Of a stretch of DNA of 64,000 nucleotides, positions 8,567 to 17,990 are shown piece after piece; within the stretch, counting starts at the first letter, position 1, and every line of letters begins with the position of its first letter. This stretch comes from GCA-2718595 sp963935005. Lineage in GTDB: Bacteria; Gemmatimonadota; Gemmatimonadetes; Longimicrobiales; Gaopeijiaceae. The position numbers and the translations under genes are program-made. The stretch lies in contig CAWWAX010000001.1 of assembly GCA_963935005.1 (NCBI GenBank), forward strand, positions 1 to 64,000, read 5' to 3'. Under the pieces are notes generated by a model. It saw only the letters and a program-made list of their open reading frames with translations, was not told the DNA's origin and ran no database searches.

Positions 8567-10657
8567 ATGCATATCCAAAACCTTTCCATAAGTAGTAAGA
8601 ATAAACACCCAAATATTCGTGCAAAATCATTTCTGATAGGGATTATCGTAGGGGCCGTAATTACTGGAAACTCCTCTGAAGTCGAAAGTCAGGATTTACG
8701 TCATCTAGAACCAACAGATCAATTCGGAATCCAAAGGGTGGGAGCTCCAGTGTTAAGCCCTAGAGGAAAATGGATTGCTTACACATTAACAGAAACCAAT
8801 CTAGAGGAAGAAAGTTCCGAAACTCGTGTATGGATGGTTCCCACCAATGGCGGCGATGCTCTGCCTATGACAGCATCAGGCTTATCCTCCGGGAACCCCC
8901 AATGGAGTCCAGATGGAAAATTTCTATCATTCACAGGTGCTAGAGATGGAGGTAATAACCAGGTTTGGATCTTGGATCGGCGTGGAGGTGAAGCCCGACA
9001 ATTGACGTCTGTAGAGCAAGGGGTCCGAGACTACCAATGGTCTCCAGACGGATCACTATTGCTGCTGACCATCCAAGATTCAGAGCCTAAAGATGGATGG
9101 GGGAGCAATAAAGCCAACGCACCCCAAGCTCCCTGGGTCATCGACCGGCTTCAATTCAAACGCGATGGGCAAGGCTACCTGACAGGCAATCGACATACCC
9201 ACCTCTATACTTTTGACTTAGAGACTCAGAGTCTCACACAAATCACCTCTGGTGACCATGACGAATCTCAAGCCACCTGGAGTCCAGATGGACAGCGTAT
9301 CGCTTTCGTCAGCAACCGCACTGCTGAGCCCGATGGAAATCAAAATACGGACATTTGGATAGTTAGCTCTCGAAACACTGATAAAGGTCAAACTCTTCTT
9401 CAAGTTACTTCTAATCCAGGTTCCGATTCGTCGCCTTCCTGGAGCCCAGATGGAAAATGGATAACCTATGTATCGGTTATAGAACCAGACCTCATCTGGT
9501 ATGCTACGAAGCACTTGGCCGTTATTCCTTCGGGAGGAGGAATAGCTGAGATCTTGACTGGACATATCGATAGAAATGTCAGTTCTCCCCAATTCCGAAA
9601 AAATGGAAAAGATATAATCTTCCGGATGGAAGACTCATCTGAGGACCACCTGGTCCAAATTTCCACTAGCAATCGCACTCCTGAAAGACTGATCAAAGGA
9701 CCCCTGAGCGTAGGCCAATTTTCTTTAGGGAAAGATGGAGTGATAGCGACTTTGATTAGCACTCTCGACAAACCATCTGAAATCCATTTGCTTCAAGAAA
9801 ACCAACTGAGTCGCATTACCTACACAAATGATAAATTTCTAGCTGACATCAAAATTGCTGATGTAAAAAATGTTCAATTTCCTTCAAAAGATGGAACGGA
9901 AATTGAAGGATTCGTCACCTTTCCCATAGGATTTGAAGAAGGAATTCGATATCCCACACTTCTAAGAATTCACGGTGGGCCTGTGAGCCAATACAGGCAC
10001 TCCTTTAACTTCGAAGCTCAACTCTTTGCAGCAAATGGTTACGTAGTAGTGCAGACAAATCCACGAGGGTCTTCAGGTTATGGCCAGGAATTTTCAGCTG
10101 ACTTGTGGGCAGAATGGGGAGTTCGAGATTATGAAGATGTTATAGCTGGGGTGGACTATGCTATCCAACGTGGTTGGTCAGATCCAGATCGACTTGGAGT
10201 AGGAGGCTGGTCCTACGGCGGGATACTAACCGACCATGTCATCACAAAAACAGATCGTTTCTCAGGTGCAATCACTGGAGCAAGTGAATTCCTCTATGTA
10301 GCAAATTACGGCCACGACCACTACCAATTGCAATGGGAAAAAGAACTGGGTTTGCCCTGGGAAGGCAACAACCGTGAAGCTTGGGAAGCTATCAGCCCTT
10401 TCAATAAAGTTGATAAAATAACAACACCTACACTGGTGATGGGCGGTGAAAAAGACTGGAACGTTCCCATCCAAAATGGAGAACAAATTTATCAAGCACT
10501 CCGCAGACTTGGGGTGCCAACAGAACTTGTAGTCTATCCAGGTCAAGGCCACGGACTCCGACCCCCATCCTATCAAAAAGACCGCTACGAAAGATATCTA
10601 GCTTGGTACAACAAGTGGGTTAAAAAAGATCAGATTCCAGTAAGTGATGAAAGATGA
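8567..10657 (+). CDS. Exported S9-family (prolyl oligopeptidase-type) serine peptidase
   Basis: A 696-residue peptidase. The N-terminus from the ATG at 8567 has a hydrophobic export segment (about 22-38). Then come WD40-like/TolB-type beta-propeller repeats with recurring WSPDG motifs (about 80-400) and a C-terminal alpha/beta-hydrolase domain. The triad is Ser549 in GGWSYGG, Asp630 in GGEKDWNVP and His662 in GQGHGL, typical of acylaminoacyl-peptidase/dipeptidyl-peptidase relatives. The frame is open upstream to 8393, but that stretch overlaps the amidase and looks non-coding. It probably cleaves oligopeptides in the periplasm. A close paralogue lies at 18755-20782. It follows the amidase by 28 bases and may be cotranscribed. 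Confidence 0.93.
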   Translation: MHIQNLSISSKNKHPNIRAKSFLIGIIVGAVITGNSSEVESQDLRHLEPTDQFGIQRVGAPVLSPRGKWIAYTLTETNLEEESSETRVWMVPTNGGDALPMTASGLSSGNPQWSPDGKFLSFTGARDGGNNQVWILDRRGGEARQLTSVEQGVRDYQWSPDGSLLLLTIQDSEPKDGWGSNKANAPQAPWVIDRLQFKRDGQGYLTGNRHTHLYTFDLETQSLTQITSGDHDESQATWSPDGQRIAFVSNRTAEPDGNQNTDIWIVSSRNTDKGQTLLQVTSNPGSDSSPSWSPDGKWITYVSVIEPDLIWYATKHLAVIPSGGGIAEILTGHIDRNVSSPQFRKNGKDIIFRMEDSSEDHLVQISTSNRTPERLIKGPLSVGQFSLGKDGVIATLISTLDKPSEIHLLQENQLSRITYTNDKFLADIKIADVKNVQFPSKDGTEIEGFVTFPIGFEEGIRYPTLLRIHGGPVSQYRHSFNFEAQLFAANGYVVVQTNPRGSSGYGQEFSADLWAEWGVRDYEDVIAGVDYAIQRGWSDPDRLGVGGWSYGGILTDHVITKTDRFSGAITGASEFLYVANYGHDHYQLQWEKELGLPWEGNNREAWEAISPFNKVDKITTPTLVMGGEKDWNVPIQNGEQIYQALRRLGVPTELVVYPGQGHGLRPPSYQKDRYERYLAWYNKWVKKDQIPVSDER

Positions 10658-10704
10658 TCCATCGCAATCTTAACATCCGTTGATCAGACTTCTCTACAAT
10701 TACA

Positions 10705-11982
10705 ATGTCGCCCTCTAAAAATCTCCATTCTGCACCTTTGCCGTCTGAGATAGACGTACTGGTAGTTGGAGCAGGACTCGCCGGGCTTTCCTGTGCTAGA
10801 TTACTCTCGCTTTCTGGAATCAATGTGCACGTAGTAGAAGCATCCTCCTCTGTAGGTGGGCGTGTTAAGACTGATGAAATCGATGGCTTTCTATTGGACA
10901 GAGGCTTTCAAGTGCTCTTGACCTCCTATAGTGAGCTGCAGAACCAAATTGATCTAAAAAAACTGGATCTAAGAAATTTTAAGTCAGGTGGCTTAATTTG
11001 GAGCAAGGATCAATTCCATCTCATCACCGACCCCTTAAAACACCCTTCAGACTTGTTCCAGACAATGAAAGCCAAAGTGGGCACTCTAGCTGATAAGCTA
11101 AAAACGGCCAAGTTGAAAAGTCGCCTCCTTATGTCCTCTCCTGACAATTGTTTCAACAACCCTGATTCTTCTACCCAAGACGAACTAGAATCACTGAATT
11201 TCTCAAACGAATTCATAGAAGGATTTTTTCGACCTTTTCTAGGAGGGGTGTATCTCGAAAAATCTTTGAACACTTCTTCCAGTTTGTTCAAGTATTACTT
11301 CCGTTGTTTCGCCTCAGGAGACACAGCTATCCCAGCAAAAGGTATACAACGACTCCCAGAGCTGTTCGCCGAAGACCTCGAAGGCCGCATCACATTGGGT
11401 ACATCGGTCATAGACATTCTCGAAGGAAAGGTGATTGTCAAAGGAGGTTCATCCCTACAAGCTAGGGAGGTTGTCCTTGCAGTAGATGGACCGTCCTCGA
11501 CGAAATTAACTGGATCCTCTGTTAGTCAGTTCAAATCAGCTACCACAGCTTACTTCTCAACGCACAGGGCACCCTCTACAGAACCAGTGCTGATCTTGGA
11601 TGGAGAAAACCACGGACCGGTTAATCATTTGTCGGTCATTAGCAATGTTTGTCCGGACTATGCGCCAGAAGGAATGCACCTTGTATCCGTCTCTGGAGTC
11701 GGTATCGATGCAAGTGAGGTTGACGAATTCCCAAAGAAAGCCTTGGAACAGTTGCGTGAATGGTTTGGCCCTTCAGTCGAAAGTTGGTCGCACCTTCGAA
11801 CCTATTTCATTCCCTATGCCCTTCCAGAACACCCCGCAGGAAGCCTTCCAGAACTAGATACTTTAAGACTGCGTCGTAACAACCTGATTCAGATTGGAGA
11901 TTACACGACATTCGGGTCCATCCAGGGCGCCCTACTTTCTGGACGTAAGGCCGCAGAACTAATACTCAGAGAGTTGGACTAA
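10705..11982 (+). CDS. FAD-dependent oxidoreductase of the amine oxidase/phytoene desaturase type
   Basis: A 425-residue flavoprotein. The dinucleotide-binding motif VVGAGLAGL is at 20-28, followed by VVEASSSVGGRVKT, the second FAD contact of the NAD(P)-binding Rossmann/amine oxidase group. A C-terminal FAD motif (QIGDYTTFGSIQGALLSG) closes the cofactor site. No signal peptide is visible. The DRGFQVLLTSY element is common in bacterial, chloroplast-like FAD proteins related to protoporphyrinogen oxidase and carotenoid desaturases. It lies 47 bases after the S9 peptidase and 63 before the symporter genes, in the same direction. Substrate is unknown. Confidence 0.87.
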   Translation: MSPSKNLHSAPLPSEIDVLVVGAGLAGLSCARLLSLSGINVHVVEASSSVGGRVKTDEIDGFLLDRGFQVLLTSYSELQNQIDLKKLDLRNFKSGGLIWSKDQFHLITDPLKHPSDLFQTMKAKVGTLADKLKTAKLKSRLLMSSPDNCFNNPDSSTQDELESLNFSNEFIEGFFRPFLGGVYLEKSLNTSSSLFKYYFRCFASGDTAIPAKGIQRLPELFAEDLEGRITLGTSVIDILEGKVIVKGGSSLQAREVVLAVDGPSSTKLTGSSVSQFKSATTAYFSTHRAPSTEPVLILDGENHGPVNHLSVISNVCPDYAPEGMHLVSVSGVGIDASEVDEFPKKALEQLREWFGPSVESWSHLRTYFIPYALPEHPAGSLPELDTLRLRRNNLIQIGDYTTFGSIQGALLSGRKAAELILRELD

Positions 11983-12045
11983 ATCGAACTGTCAATCGGA
12001 CGATAACCGAACGAGCTTGCCTCAATCACAAACCTGTCCCAAACT

Positions 12046-12348
12046 ATGCCCACGATGACTCAACACTCTATAGATGAAATCGCCAGCCGCAGGGCCCAGT
12101 ACTGGCGAAAGAATATACAATATCTGATGATCCTTCTTTCGTTCTGGTTCATTACTTCCTATCTGGCTGGCATAGTGTTCGTAGATGTCCTTAACCAGAT
12201 TAGAATTCCAGGAACTGGCTTCCCTTTAGGATTTTGGTTCGCCCAACAAGGATCTATTTACAGCTTTGTCCTTTTGATCTTTACCTATGTCCTTCTCATG
12301 AACCGGCTAGATAGGGAATTCGGCGTCCAGGAAGTGGACGATTCATGA
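12046..12348 (+). CDS. DUF4212 small subunit of a sodium/solute symporter
   Basis: A 100-residue protein with two membrane spans (about 25-47 and 65-90) joined by a loop with PGTGFPLGFWFAQQGS, the typical DUF4212 pattern. Members are encoded directly before VC_2705-type sodium/solute symporters and are thought to be their small subunits. Here its TGA overlaps the symporter ATG by four bases. The ATG at 12055 is an alternative start; neither has a strong ribosome-binding site. Confidence 0.88.
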   Translation: MPTMTQHSIDEIASRRAQYWRKNIQYLMILLSFWFITSYLAGIVFVDVLNQIRIPGTGFPLGFWFAQQGSIYSFVLLIFTYVLLMNRLDREFGVQEVDDS

Positions 12349-14048
12349 GTGTTCAAGTCTGGACGTTCATCCTGGTAGGTCTTTCATTTGCCCTCTATAT
12401 AGGTATAGCGATCTGGTCTCGAGCAGGTTCGACTAAAGAGTTTTATATAGCTGGTGGCGGAGTATCTCCTTTAGCGAATGGAATGGCAACAGCAGCAGAT
12501 TGGATGTCCGCCGCTTCCTTCATTTCCATGGCAGGAATCATCTCTTTCAGGGGTTACGACGGCTCTGTCTACCTGATGGGCTGGACTGGAGGATACGTAT
12601 TACTCGCCCTATTACTAGCACCTTACCTCAGAAAATTTGGCGCTTACACGGTTCCCGACTTTGTTGGCGAAAGATATTACTCCCAAACAGCAAGGATTGT
12701 AGCTGTGGTTTGTGCAATATTTGTCTCTTTCACGTATGTCGCTGGGCAAATGAGAGGGGTAGGTATAGTATTCGGGCGTTTCCTCGAGGTCCCTATAGAA
12801 ACTGGTGTCCTGATCGGTATGTGCATCGTTTTCTTCTATGCTGTCCTTGGAGGCATGAAAGGAATTACTTACACTCAGGTCACACAGTACTGTGTGCTGA
12901 TATTCGCTTATCTAGTACCAGCTATTTTCCTTTCCCTTCTGATTACAGGAAATCCAATCCCCCAGATAGGCCTGGGAGGAACCGATCAGGAAAGTGGCAT
13001 GTTCTTACTGGATCGTCTTAACGGACTGCACTCCGAACTAGGATTCGCATCCTACACTTCTGGGGAAAAATCAAGTACGGACATTTTTTTTATCACGGCA
13101 GCTCTCATGGCCGGAACGGCTGGGCTTCCCCATGTGATAATAAGATTCTACACCGTTCCTAAAGTCAAAGACGCCAGGATAAGCGTCGGCTGGGCACTTC
13201 TGTTCATATCGATTCTTTATACTACTGCTCCAGCCATTGCTGTCTTCGCTCGCACCAATCTTCTCAATACCGTTTCCGAACAATCGTATTCTCAAATGCC
13301 AGAATGGTTTACCACCTGGGAATCTACTGGACTCATATCATTCCAAGATCACAACGAAGACGGACTTATCCAATTCGTAGGGCCCGATGCACAAACTAAA
13401 AATGGGGACCCCATATCCAACGAATTGACAATTGACCAAGACATCATGGTGCTTGCAAATCCTGAGATATCAGGACTTCCCAACTGGGTGATTGCATTGG
13501 TGGCTGCAGGTGCTTTGGCCGCTGCGCTGTCTACAGCTGCTGGACTGCTGATGGTAGTGTCGTCGGCAGTGAGTCATGATCTTCTAAAAAAAGCCCTCCT
13601 TCCAGAGATCACTGAAAGAGGAGAACTGATCGCCGCTCGGGTAAGTGCGGGGTTAGCTGTAGTTGTGGCTGGTTATCTAGGAATCAATCCACCTGGGTTC
13701 GTCGCCGAAGTAGTTGCCTTCGCTTTCGGTCTGGCTGCTGCTTCATTCTTTCCAGCCATCATCCTAGGTATTTTCTCTAAACGAATGAATCGCTATGGTG
13801 CTGTATTGGGAATGATCGTAGGTATTACCTTCACTGCCAGCTATATCATCTACTTTAAATTTATCAATCCTTCTCTGAACACGGAAATTCACTGGTGGTT
13901 TGGGATTTCACCAGAAGGAATTGGCACGTTAGGAATGCTCTTAAATTTGACTGTTGCTACTATAGTGTCCCATCTCACTCCTGCTCCACCAGAGAGAGTG
14001 GTAGCACTAGTCGACCACATGCGAATGCCCAATGACCCAGGAGAGTAA
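12345..14048 (+). CDS. Sodium/solute symporter (SSS family, acetate permease-like)
   Basis: A 567-residue inner-membrane transporter with about 13 hydrophobic spans. Early motifs are EFYIAGGGVSPLANGMATAADW and SAASFISMAG, and a helix contains GTAGLPHVIIRFYTVP, all characteristic of the VC_2705/ActP branch of the solute:sodium symporter family. An inserted hydrophilic stretch at about 320-370 contains acidic residues (DHNEDGL). The branch includes carriers of acetate and other short monocarboxylates; specificity cannot be set from sequence. It is coupled to the DUF4212 small subunit and follows peptidase and oxidoreductase genes, consistent with uptake of small organic acids. Confidence 0.93.
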   Translation: MSVQVWTFILVGLSFALYIGIAIWSRAGSTKEFYIAGGGVSPLANGMATAADWMSAASFISMAGIISFRGYDGSVYLMGWTGGYVLLALLLAPYLRKFGAYTVPDFVGERYYSQTARIVAVVCAIFVSFTYVAGQMRGVGIVFGRFLEVPIETGVLIGMCIVFFYAVLGGMKGITYTQVTQYCVLIFAYLVPAIFLSLLITGNPIPQIGLGGTDQESGMFLLDRLNGLHSELGFASYTSGEKSSTDIFFITAALMAGTAGLPHVIIRFYTVPKVKDARISVGWALLFISILYTTAPAIAVFARTNLLNTVSEQSYSQMPEWFTTWESTGLISFQDHNEDGLIQFVGPDAQTKNGDPISNELTIDQDIMVLANPEISGLPNWVIALVAAGALAAALSTAAGLLMVVSSAVSHDLLKKALLPEITERGELIAARVSAGLAVVVAGYLGINPPGFVAEVVAFAFGLAAASFFPAIILGIFSKRMNRYGAVLGMIVGITFTASYIIYFKFINPSLNTEIHWWFGISPEGIGTLGMLLNLTVATIVSHLTPAPPERVVALVDHMRMPNDPGE

Positions 14049-14124
14049 GGGTCGATACATACACCTGGATGAAAATCCATGAAAAAATATTTCACTACTT
14101 TCTGTGAAGACTGGACATCTGAAT

Positions 14125-14757
14125 ATGGGCCAATCTGATCTTCCCAGACCTCCTTGGTCGGCCAAAGGATTACTCTTCGAAAATTGCAACTGTGATGGCG
14201 TATGTCCTGGACATATTCATTTCTCAAATAAATGTTCCCATGACCGCTGCATCGGATACTGGGCGATACAGATCCATTCTGGATTCTTTGGAGAAATTGA
14301 TTTATCGGGACTTCAATGTGTTGTAGCTTTTGACTCTCCACAGAAAATGATTTCTGGACAATGGAAGGAAGTGATTATAGTGGATAAGAAAGCTTCTCAG
14401 GAGCAACTCTTTGCCCTCGAGAGTATCCTTGACGGATCAGCTGGAGGACCTTGGGAGATCCTTGACCGATTCGTAAAAGACAGGCTCCCAACAAAACAAC
14501 TCTCTATTGAGATACTACAAGAAGGCAACTTTAAAACACTTAAAGTCGACAGCGTAATGGAAAGCACTATCACACCACTCACCGGAAGCAATAAAGATGT
14601 TCCCGTGACAATTGAGAATATGTTCAACCAAATTCATGGTCCATCACAAATCGTTGCACGTGGAGAGACCAACTACACTGACGGTGTTATCACAATCGAC
14701 ACCAGTGAGACACACGCACTCATTAGTAAATTTAGCTGGGAAATGGCTCATCAATGA
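14125..14757 (+). CDS. DUF1326 protein
   Basis: A protein of about 210 residues matching DUF1326: the N-terminal cysteine cluster (ENCNCDGVCPGH, then KCSHDRC) is followed by a GYWAIQIHSGFFGEIDLSG-like core. The cysteines suggest metal binding; the function of the family is unknown. The ATG at 14125 is taken as start, and a GTG at 14104 is an in-frame alternative; neither has a clear ribosome-binding site. DUF1326 genes commonly sit beside DUF2182 membrane proteins, and that is the next gene here, 24 bases on. Confidence 0.82.
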   Translation: MGQSDLPRPPWSAKGLLFENCNCDGVCPGHIHFSNKCSHDRCIGYWAIQIHSGFFGEIDLSGLQCVVAFDSPQKMISGQWKEVIIVDKKASQEQLFALESILDGSAGGPWEILDRFVKDRLPTKQLSIEILQEGNFKTLKVDSVMESTITPLTGSNKDVPVTIENMFNQIHGPSQIVARGETNYTDGVITIDTSETHALISKFSWEMAHQ

Positions 14758-14781
14758 GCCACTCATCCCTCGCGGCCTTCA

Positions 14782-15384
14782 TTGCTGATTGAATTCCTGG
14801 CTTGGATGGCCATGATGTTAGCGATGATGATTCCATCCACTTACCCTTGGGTAACCGCCTTTTCTTCTATGTCAAAACCAAAGAATGACGGTTCAATAGA
14901 ACGGGCATGGGTTTTTCTCTTTGTATTGGGTTATGTGACGATCTGGTCTGGATTCAGCCTCTCTCTGATGTTCTCACATTTCCAGTTAGATAGCTTTCTA
15001 TTGCGAATATCAACGAACGAGATAGGACCCACTTCTTGGGCTGCCCCATGGATTTTAGTCGGTGTTGGCACATACCAATTGACCCCTATAAAAAATGCTT
15101 GCCTGAAACACTGCAGAACTCCATTACATTATTTCTTGACCAAATGGAAAAATGGACCTCGTGGTGCATTTCGAATGGGAGTATCCCATGGTTTATTCTG
15201 TCTGGGATGTTGTTGGGCTCTGATGTTAGCGATGTTTGTCCTAGGGCTCATGAGCCTTGTGTGGATGATCCTATTTACACTGATTGTTAGTATCGAGAAT
15301 CTTCTACCACAAGGAGAATTTTTTGCGAAGTTTGTAGGTGTTGGAATGGCAGGCTGGGGTATAACATTAATCTTGGGATCCTGA
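14782..15384 (+). CDS. DUF2182 membrane protein
   Basis: A 200-residue polytopic membrane protein with about five spans. It has the DUF2182 hallmarks: WMAMMLAMMIPST near the N-terminus, a conserved W-S-G-F-S helix, and the C-terminal GVSHGLFCLGCCWALM segment with paired cysteines. Members are described as predicted metal-binding integral membrane proteins. The only usable start is a TTG at 14782, which leaves the N-terminus short by perhaps one helix compared with many homologues. The stop overlaps the ABC-transporter start (TGATG), so the two are probably cotranslated. Confidence 0.82.
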   Translation: MLIEFLAWMAMMLAMMIPSTYPWVTAFSSMSKPKNDGSIERAWVFLFVLGYVTIWSGFSLSLMFSHFQLDSFLLRISTNEIGPTSWAAPWILVGVGTYQLTPIKNACLKHCRTPLHYFLTKWKNGPRGAFRMGVSHGLFCLGCCWALMLAMFVLGLMSLVWMILFTLIVSIENLLPQGEFFAKFVGVGMAGWGITLILGS

Positions 15385-17132
15385 TGGAAAAGCATAAAAA
15401 ACCTACTGGCGCCAGTTTCCGTAATGCTTTTAGGGAAATCGTATGGCCTCGCAGAAAACTCATATCAATAGGCTTGTTATTAATCCTGCTGAATCGACTG
15501 AGTGGCTTGGTACTGCCTGCTTCTTCCAAATACCTAATCGACCAGGTACTCGGACAGGGCGATTTTAACCTTTTAGCTAAGCTTCTGGTTCTTCTGGCCA
15601 TCAGTATAGCTGTCCAGGCGGGTACCAACTTTCTGCTTACTCTGCTACTTAGTGTTGAAGCGCAACATCTTATCGCACAACTTCGAGCTCAGGTTCAAAA
15701 ACACGTACTCACGCTACCAGTTCGAACATTTGAGAATTCTAAAACTGGAATTCTGGTGTCTCGCATCATGGACGACGTCGAAGGAGTGCGAAATCTAGTC
15801 GGAACAGGATTGGTACAACTGGTCGGCGGTATTATCACAGCAATTATAGCCTTCGGATTCCTGATACAAATTAACATGGCGATGACTGCCCTGGCTTTGG
15901 TTCCTTTAGTCCTTTTTGCGGCGATCTCAATTAAAGCTTTTCAAAAACTTCGACCCGCATTTCGAGAAAGAGGAAAAATCCGAGCTGAAGTCACTGGAAG
16001 ATTGACTGAGTCACTAGGTGGTATACGTATCATAAAAGGATTTCATGCTCTGGAAAAAGAAGGAGAAATTTTTGAAAAAGGTGTCCTTCGAGTCTTCGAA
16101 AATGTCAAAACTACACTGACCACATCCAGCGCAGTAAGTAGCTTGGGCACCTTCTTGGCCGGCTTGGCAAGCGTAATGATAATGGGCTACGGAGGCAGAC
16201 TCATCTTGTTGGGGTCTTTAACTCTCGGCGAACTGTTTTCCTTTACTCTTTTCTTAGGATTCTTAGTCGTCCCCATTGCTCAAATGGCCAATATAGGGAC
16301 CCAAATGACTGAAGCGTTCGCTGGCCTGGACAGAACTGCCGATCTTCTCTCTTGGCCTTCTGAAGATGATGATGACTCGCGCACCATAACTATGCCGATA
16401 ATTGAAGGCCAGGTCATCTTTGAGAATGTCAATTTTTCCTACGAAAAAGACCAGCCTGTATTGAGAGATATTACGTTCCAGGCAGAACCAGGAACCGTTA
16501 TCGCTCTAGTCGGAAGTTCTGGATCTGGAAAGTCCACTCTAGCTAGTCTGGCTGCTTCATTTCTGACTCCAGACAACGGAAAGATACTCATTGACGGACA
16601 GGACTTGGCCAACATCAAACTGTCCACCTACCGGACTCAGTTAGGCCTAGTCTTGCAGGACGACTTCCTATTTGAAGGAACGATCCGTGAAAACCTACTA
16701 TTCGCTAAACCCAATGCATCCGATGCCGCAGTAGCCCAAGCCGCTGAACAGGCCCACGTCAAAGATTTTACTAAAGATTTTCCAGACGGCCTGGACACAT
16801 TGATCGGAGAAAGAGGTGTCAAACTTTCAGGTGGGCAACGTCAGAGAGTCACTATAGCGAGAGCTATTCTGTCGGACCCCCGCATTTTACTCCTAGATGA
16901 AGCAACCTCCAGCCTAGACACCGAAAGCGAATACTTAATTCAACAAAGTCTATCACACCTACTAGAGAACCGTACGACTTTCGTTATCGCACATCGATTG
17001 TCAACTATCCAGCGAGCTGATCTAATTCTGGTAATTGAAAACGGCAAAATCGTAGAACGTGGAAATCACGAAGATCTCATACATCGTAAAGGCCGTTACC
17101 ACGAACTTTACACGATACAGGCCAGAATCTAG
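15384..17132 (+). CDS. ABC exporter, fused permease and ATPase
   Basis: A 582-residue half-transporter. Six membrane spans occupy about residues 25-320, and the nucleotide-binding domain follows: Walker A GSSGSGKS at 377-384, signature LSGGQRQR at 481-488, Walker B LLLDEA with Asp505/Glu506, and the switch histidine in IAHRLST. The layout matches type-IV (MsbA/LmrA-like) exporters that act as dimers. It is coupled by TGATG to DUF2182. Lipid, drug or peptide export are all possible. Downstream it converges on the SDR gene with a 17-base gap. Confidence 0.95.
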   Translation: MEKHKKPTGASFRNAFREIVWPRRKLISIGLLLILLNRLSGLVLPASSKYLIDQVLGQGDFNLLAKLLVLLAISIAVQAGTNFLLTLLLSVEAQHLIAQLRAQVQKHVLTLPVRTFENSKTGILVSRIMDDVEGVRNLVGTGLVQLVGGIITAIIAFGFLIQINMAMTALALVPLVLFAAISIKAFQKLRPAFRERGKIRAEVTGRLTESLGGIRIIKGFHALEKEGEIFEKGVLRVFENVKTTLTTSSAVSSLGTFLAGLASVMIMGYGGRLILLGSLTLGELFSFTLFLGFLVVPIAQMANIGTQMTEAFAGLDRTADLLSWPSEDDDDSRTITMPIIEGQVIFENVNFSYEKDQPVLRDITFQAEPGTVIALVGSSGSGKSTLASLAASFLTPDNGKILIDGQDLANIKLSTYRTQLGLVLQDDFLFEGTIRENLLFAKPNASDAAVAQAAEQAHVKDFTKDFPDGLDTLIGERGVKLSGGQRQRVTIARAILSDPRILLLDEATSSLDTESEYLIQQSLSHLLENRTTFVIAHRLSTIQRADLILVIENGKIVERGNHEDLIHRKGRYHELYTIQARI

Positions 17133-17149
17133 ATGCTTAGAACCAATCA

Positions 17150-17989
17150 TTATTCCAAAGGATTCTTACTGATCCATTCTTGATCTGTAAGTAGATTGCG
17201 TTCATTCAGAGCACTCTGCGCGCCAGACCCTACCACGTATCTCAACCTCGGACAAGAATCATTCAAAGCGTTCAGGATACTCCTTGCTACAGTGTCAGGC
17301 GAATCTGCAGTCAGTTGTGCTTCCCTATATAAATTGATCAGTTGGCCGAGACATTCCTTATATGGTGTGTCTCCCAAAATGATCGAATCTGCCTTTTTCA
17401 AAATGGGTGTGGATATAAAACCAGGCTCCATTAGAATCACTCTGATACCAAATTGATTCGTTTCTCCAGCCAAGGACTCACTCATCGCCTCCAACGCGTG
17501 CTTGCTGGCAGCATAAATACCATGTCCCGCACTTACGATACGGCCAGCTACTGAACTGACATTCACTATGGTCCCACTTCTTCGGTTTCTCATTCCTCCC
17601 AAAACCTCTTGGGTCATCCTCAGAACGCCAAACACATTCGTCTCAAAAATGGCCTTTGCCTCTTCCATGGCAATCTCTTCAATACTACTGATACTGGATA
17701 TCCCAGCATTATTAACTAGAACATCAATTCTGCCCGATTCTTTCTCGACCTCTGTGACCGCCATTTTGACCGCAACACCATCGTCCACATCCAAGGCCAG
17801 CACCCTATGACCCCCTTCTTCTTGAAGTGCTTGTTTCAATTTTCCACTAATGCCACCAGGATCCCTCATGGTAGCATATACTCGATATCCTTCCTGGGAA
17901 AAACGAATTGCGGACGCCTCACCAATTCCACTACTACAACCAGTTATAAGCGCTATCGGGCGATCACCGTCGGACGAAAGAGAAGTCAA
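17150..17989 (-). CDS. SDR-family oxidoreductase
   Basis: A 279-residue classical short-chain dehydrogenase with TGCSSGIG at 16-23, NNAG at 93-96, Ser145/Ser146 in NVSSVAG, and the Tyr159/Lys163 pair in YAASK. The start is a TTG at 17989 with GGAG seven bases upstream, placed immediately after the MsrA stop, so both are one transcript. The GYRVYATMRDP element after the first strand is typical of the SDR group that includes retinol and 17-beta-hydroxysteroid dehydrogenase-like proteins. Substrate is unknown. Confidence 0.9.
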   Translation of the reverse strand: MTSLSSDGDRPIALITGCSSGIGEASAIRFSQEGYRVYATMRDPGGISGKLKQALQEEGGHRVLALDVDDGVAVKMAVTEVEKESGRIDVLVNNAGISSISSIEEIAMEEAKAIFETNVFGVLRMTQEVLGGMRNRRSGTIVNVSSVAGRIVSAGHGIYAASKHALEAMSESLAGETNQFGIRVILMEPGFISTPILKKADSIILGDTPYKECLGQLINLYREAQLTADSPDTVARSILNALNDSCPRLRYVVGSGAQSALNERNLLTDQEWISKNPLE

Positions 17990-17990
17990 A

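Noticed and set aside
12500..13021. Open frame of 173 codons on the plus strand
   Set aside because: It lies wholly inside the sodium/solute symporter gene in another frame; the symporter has clear family motifs.
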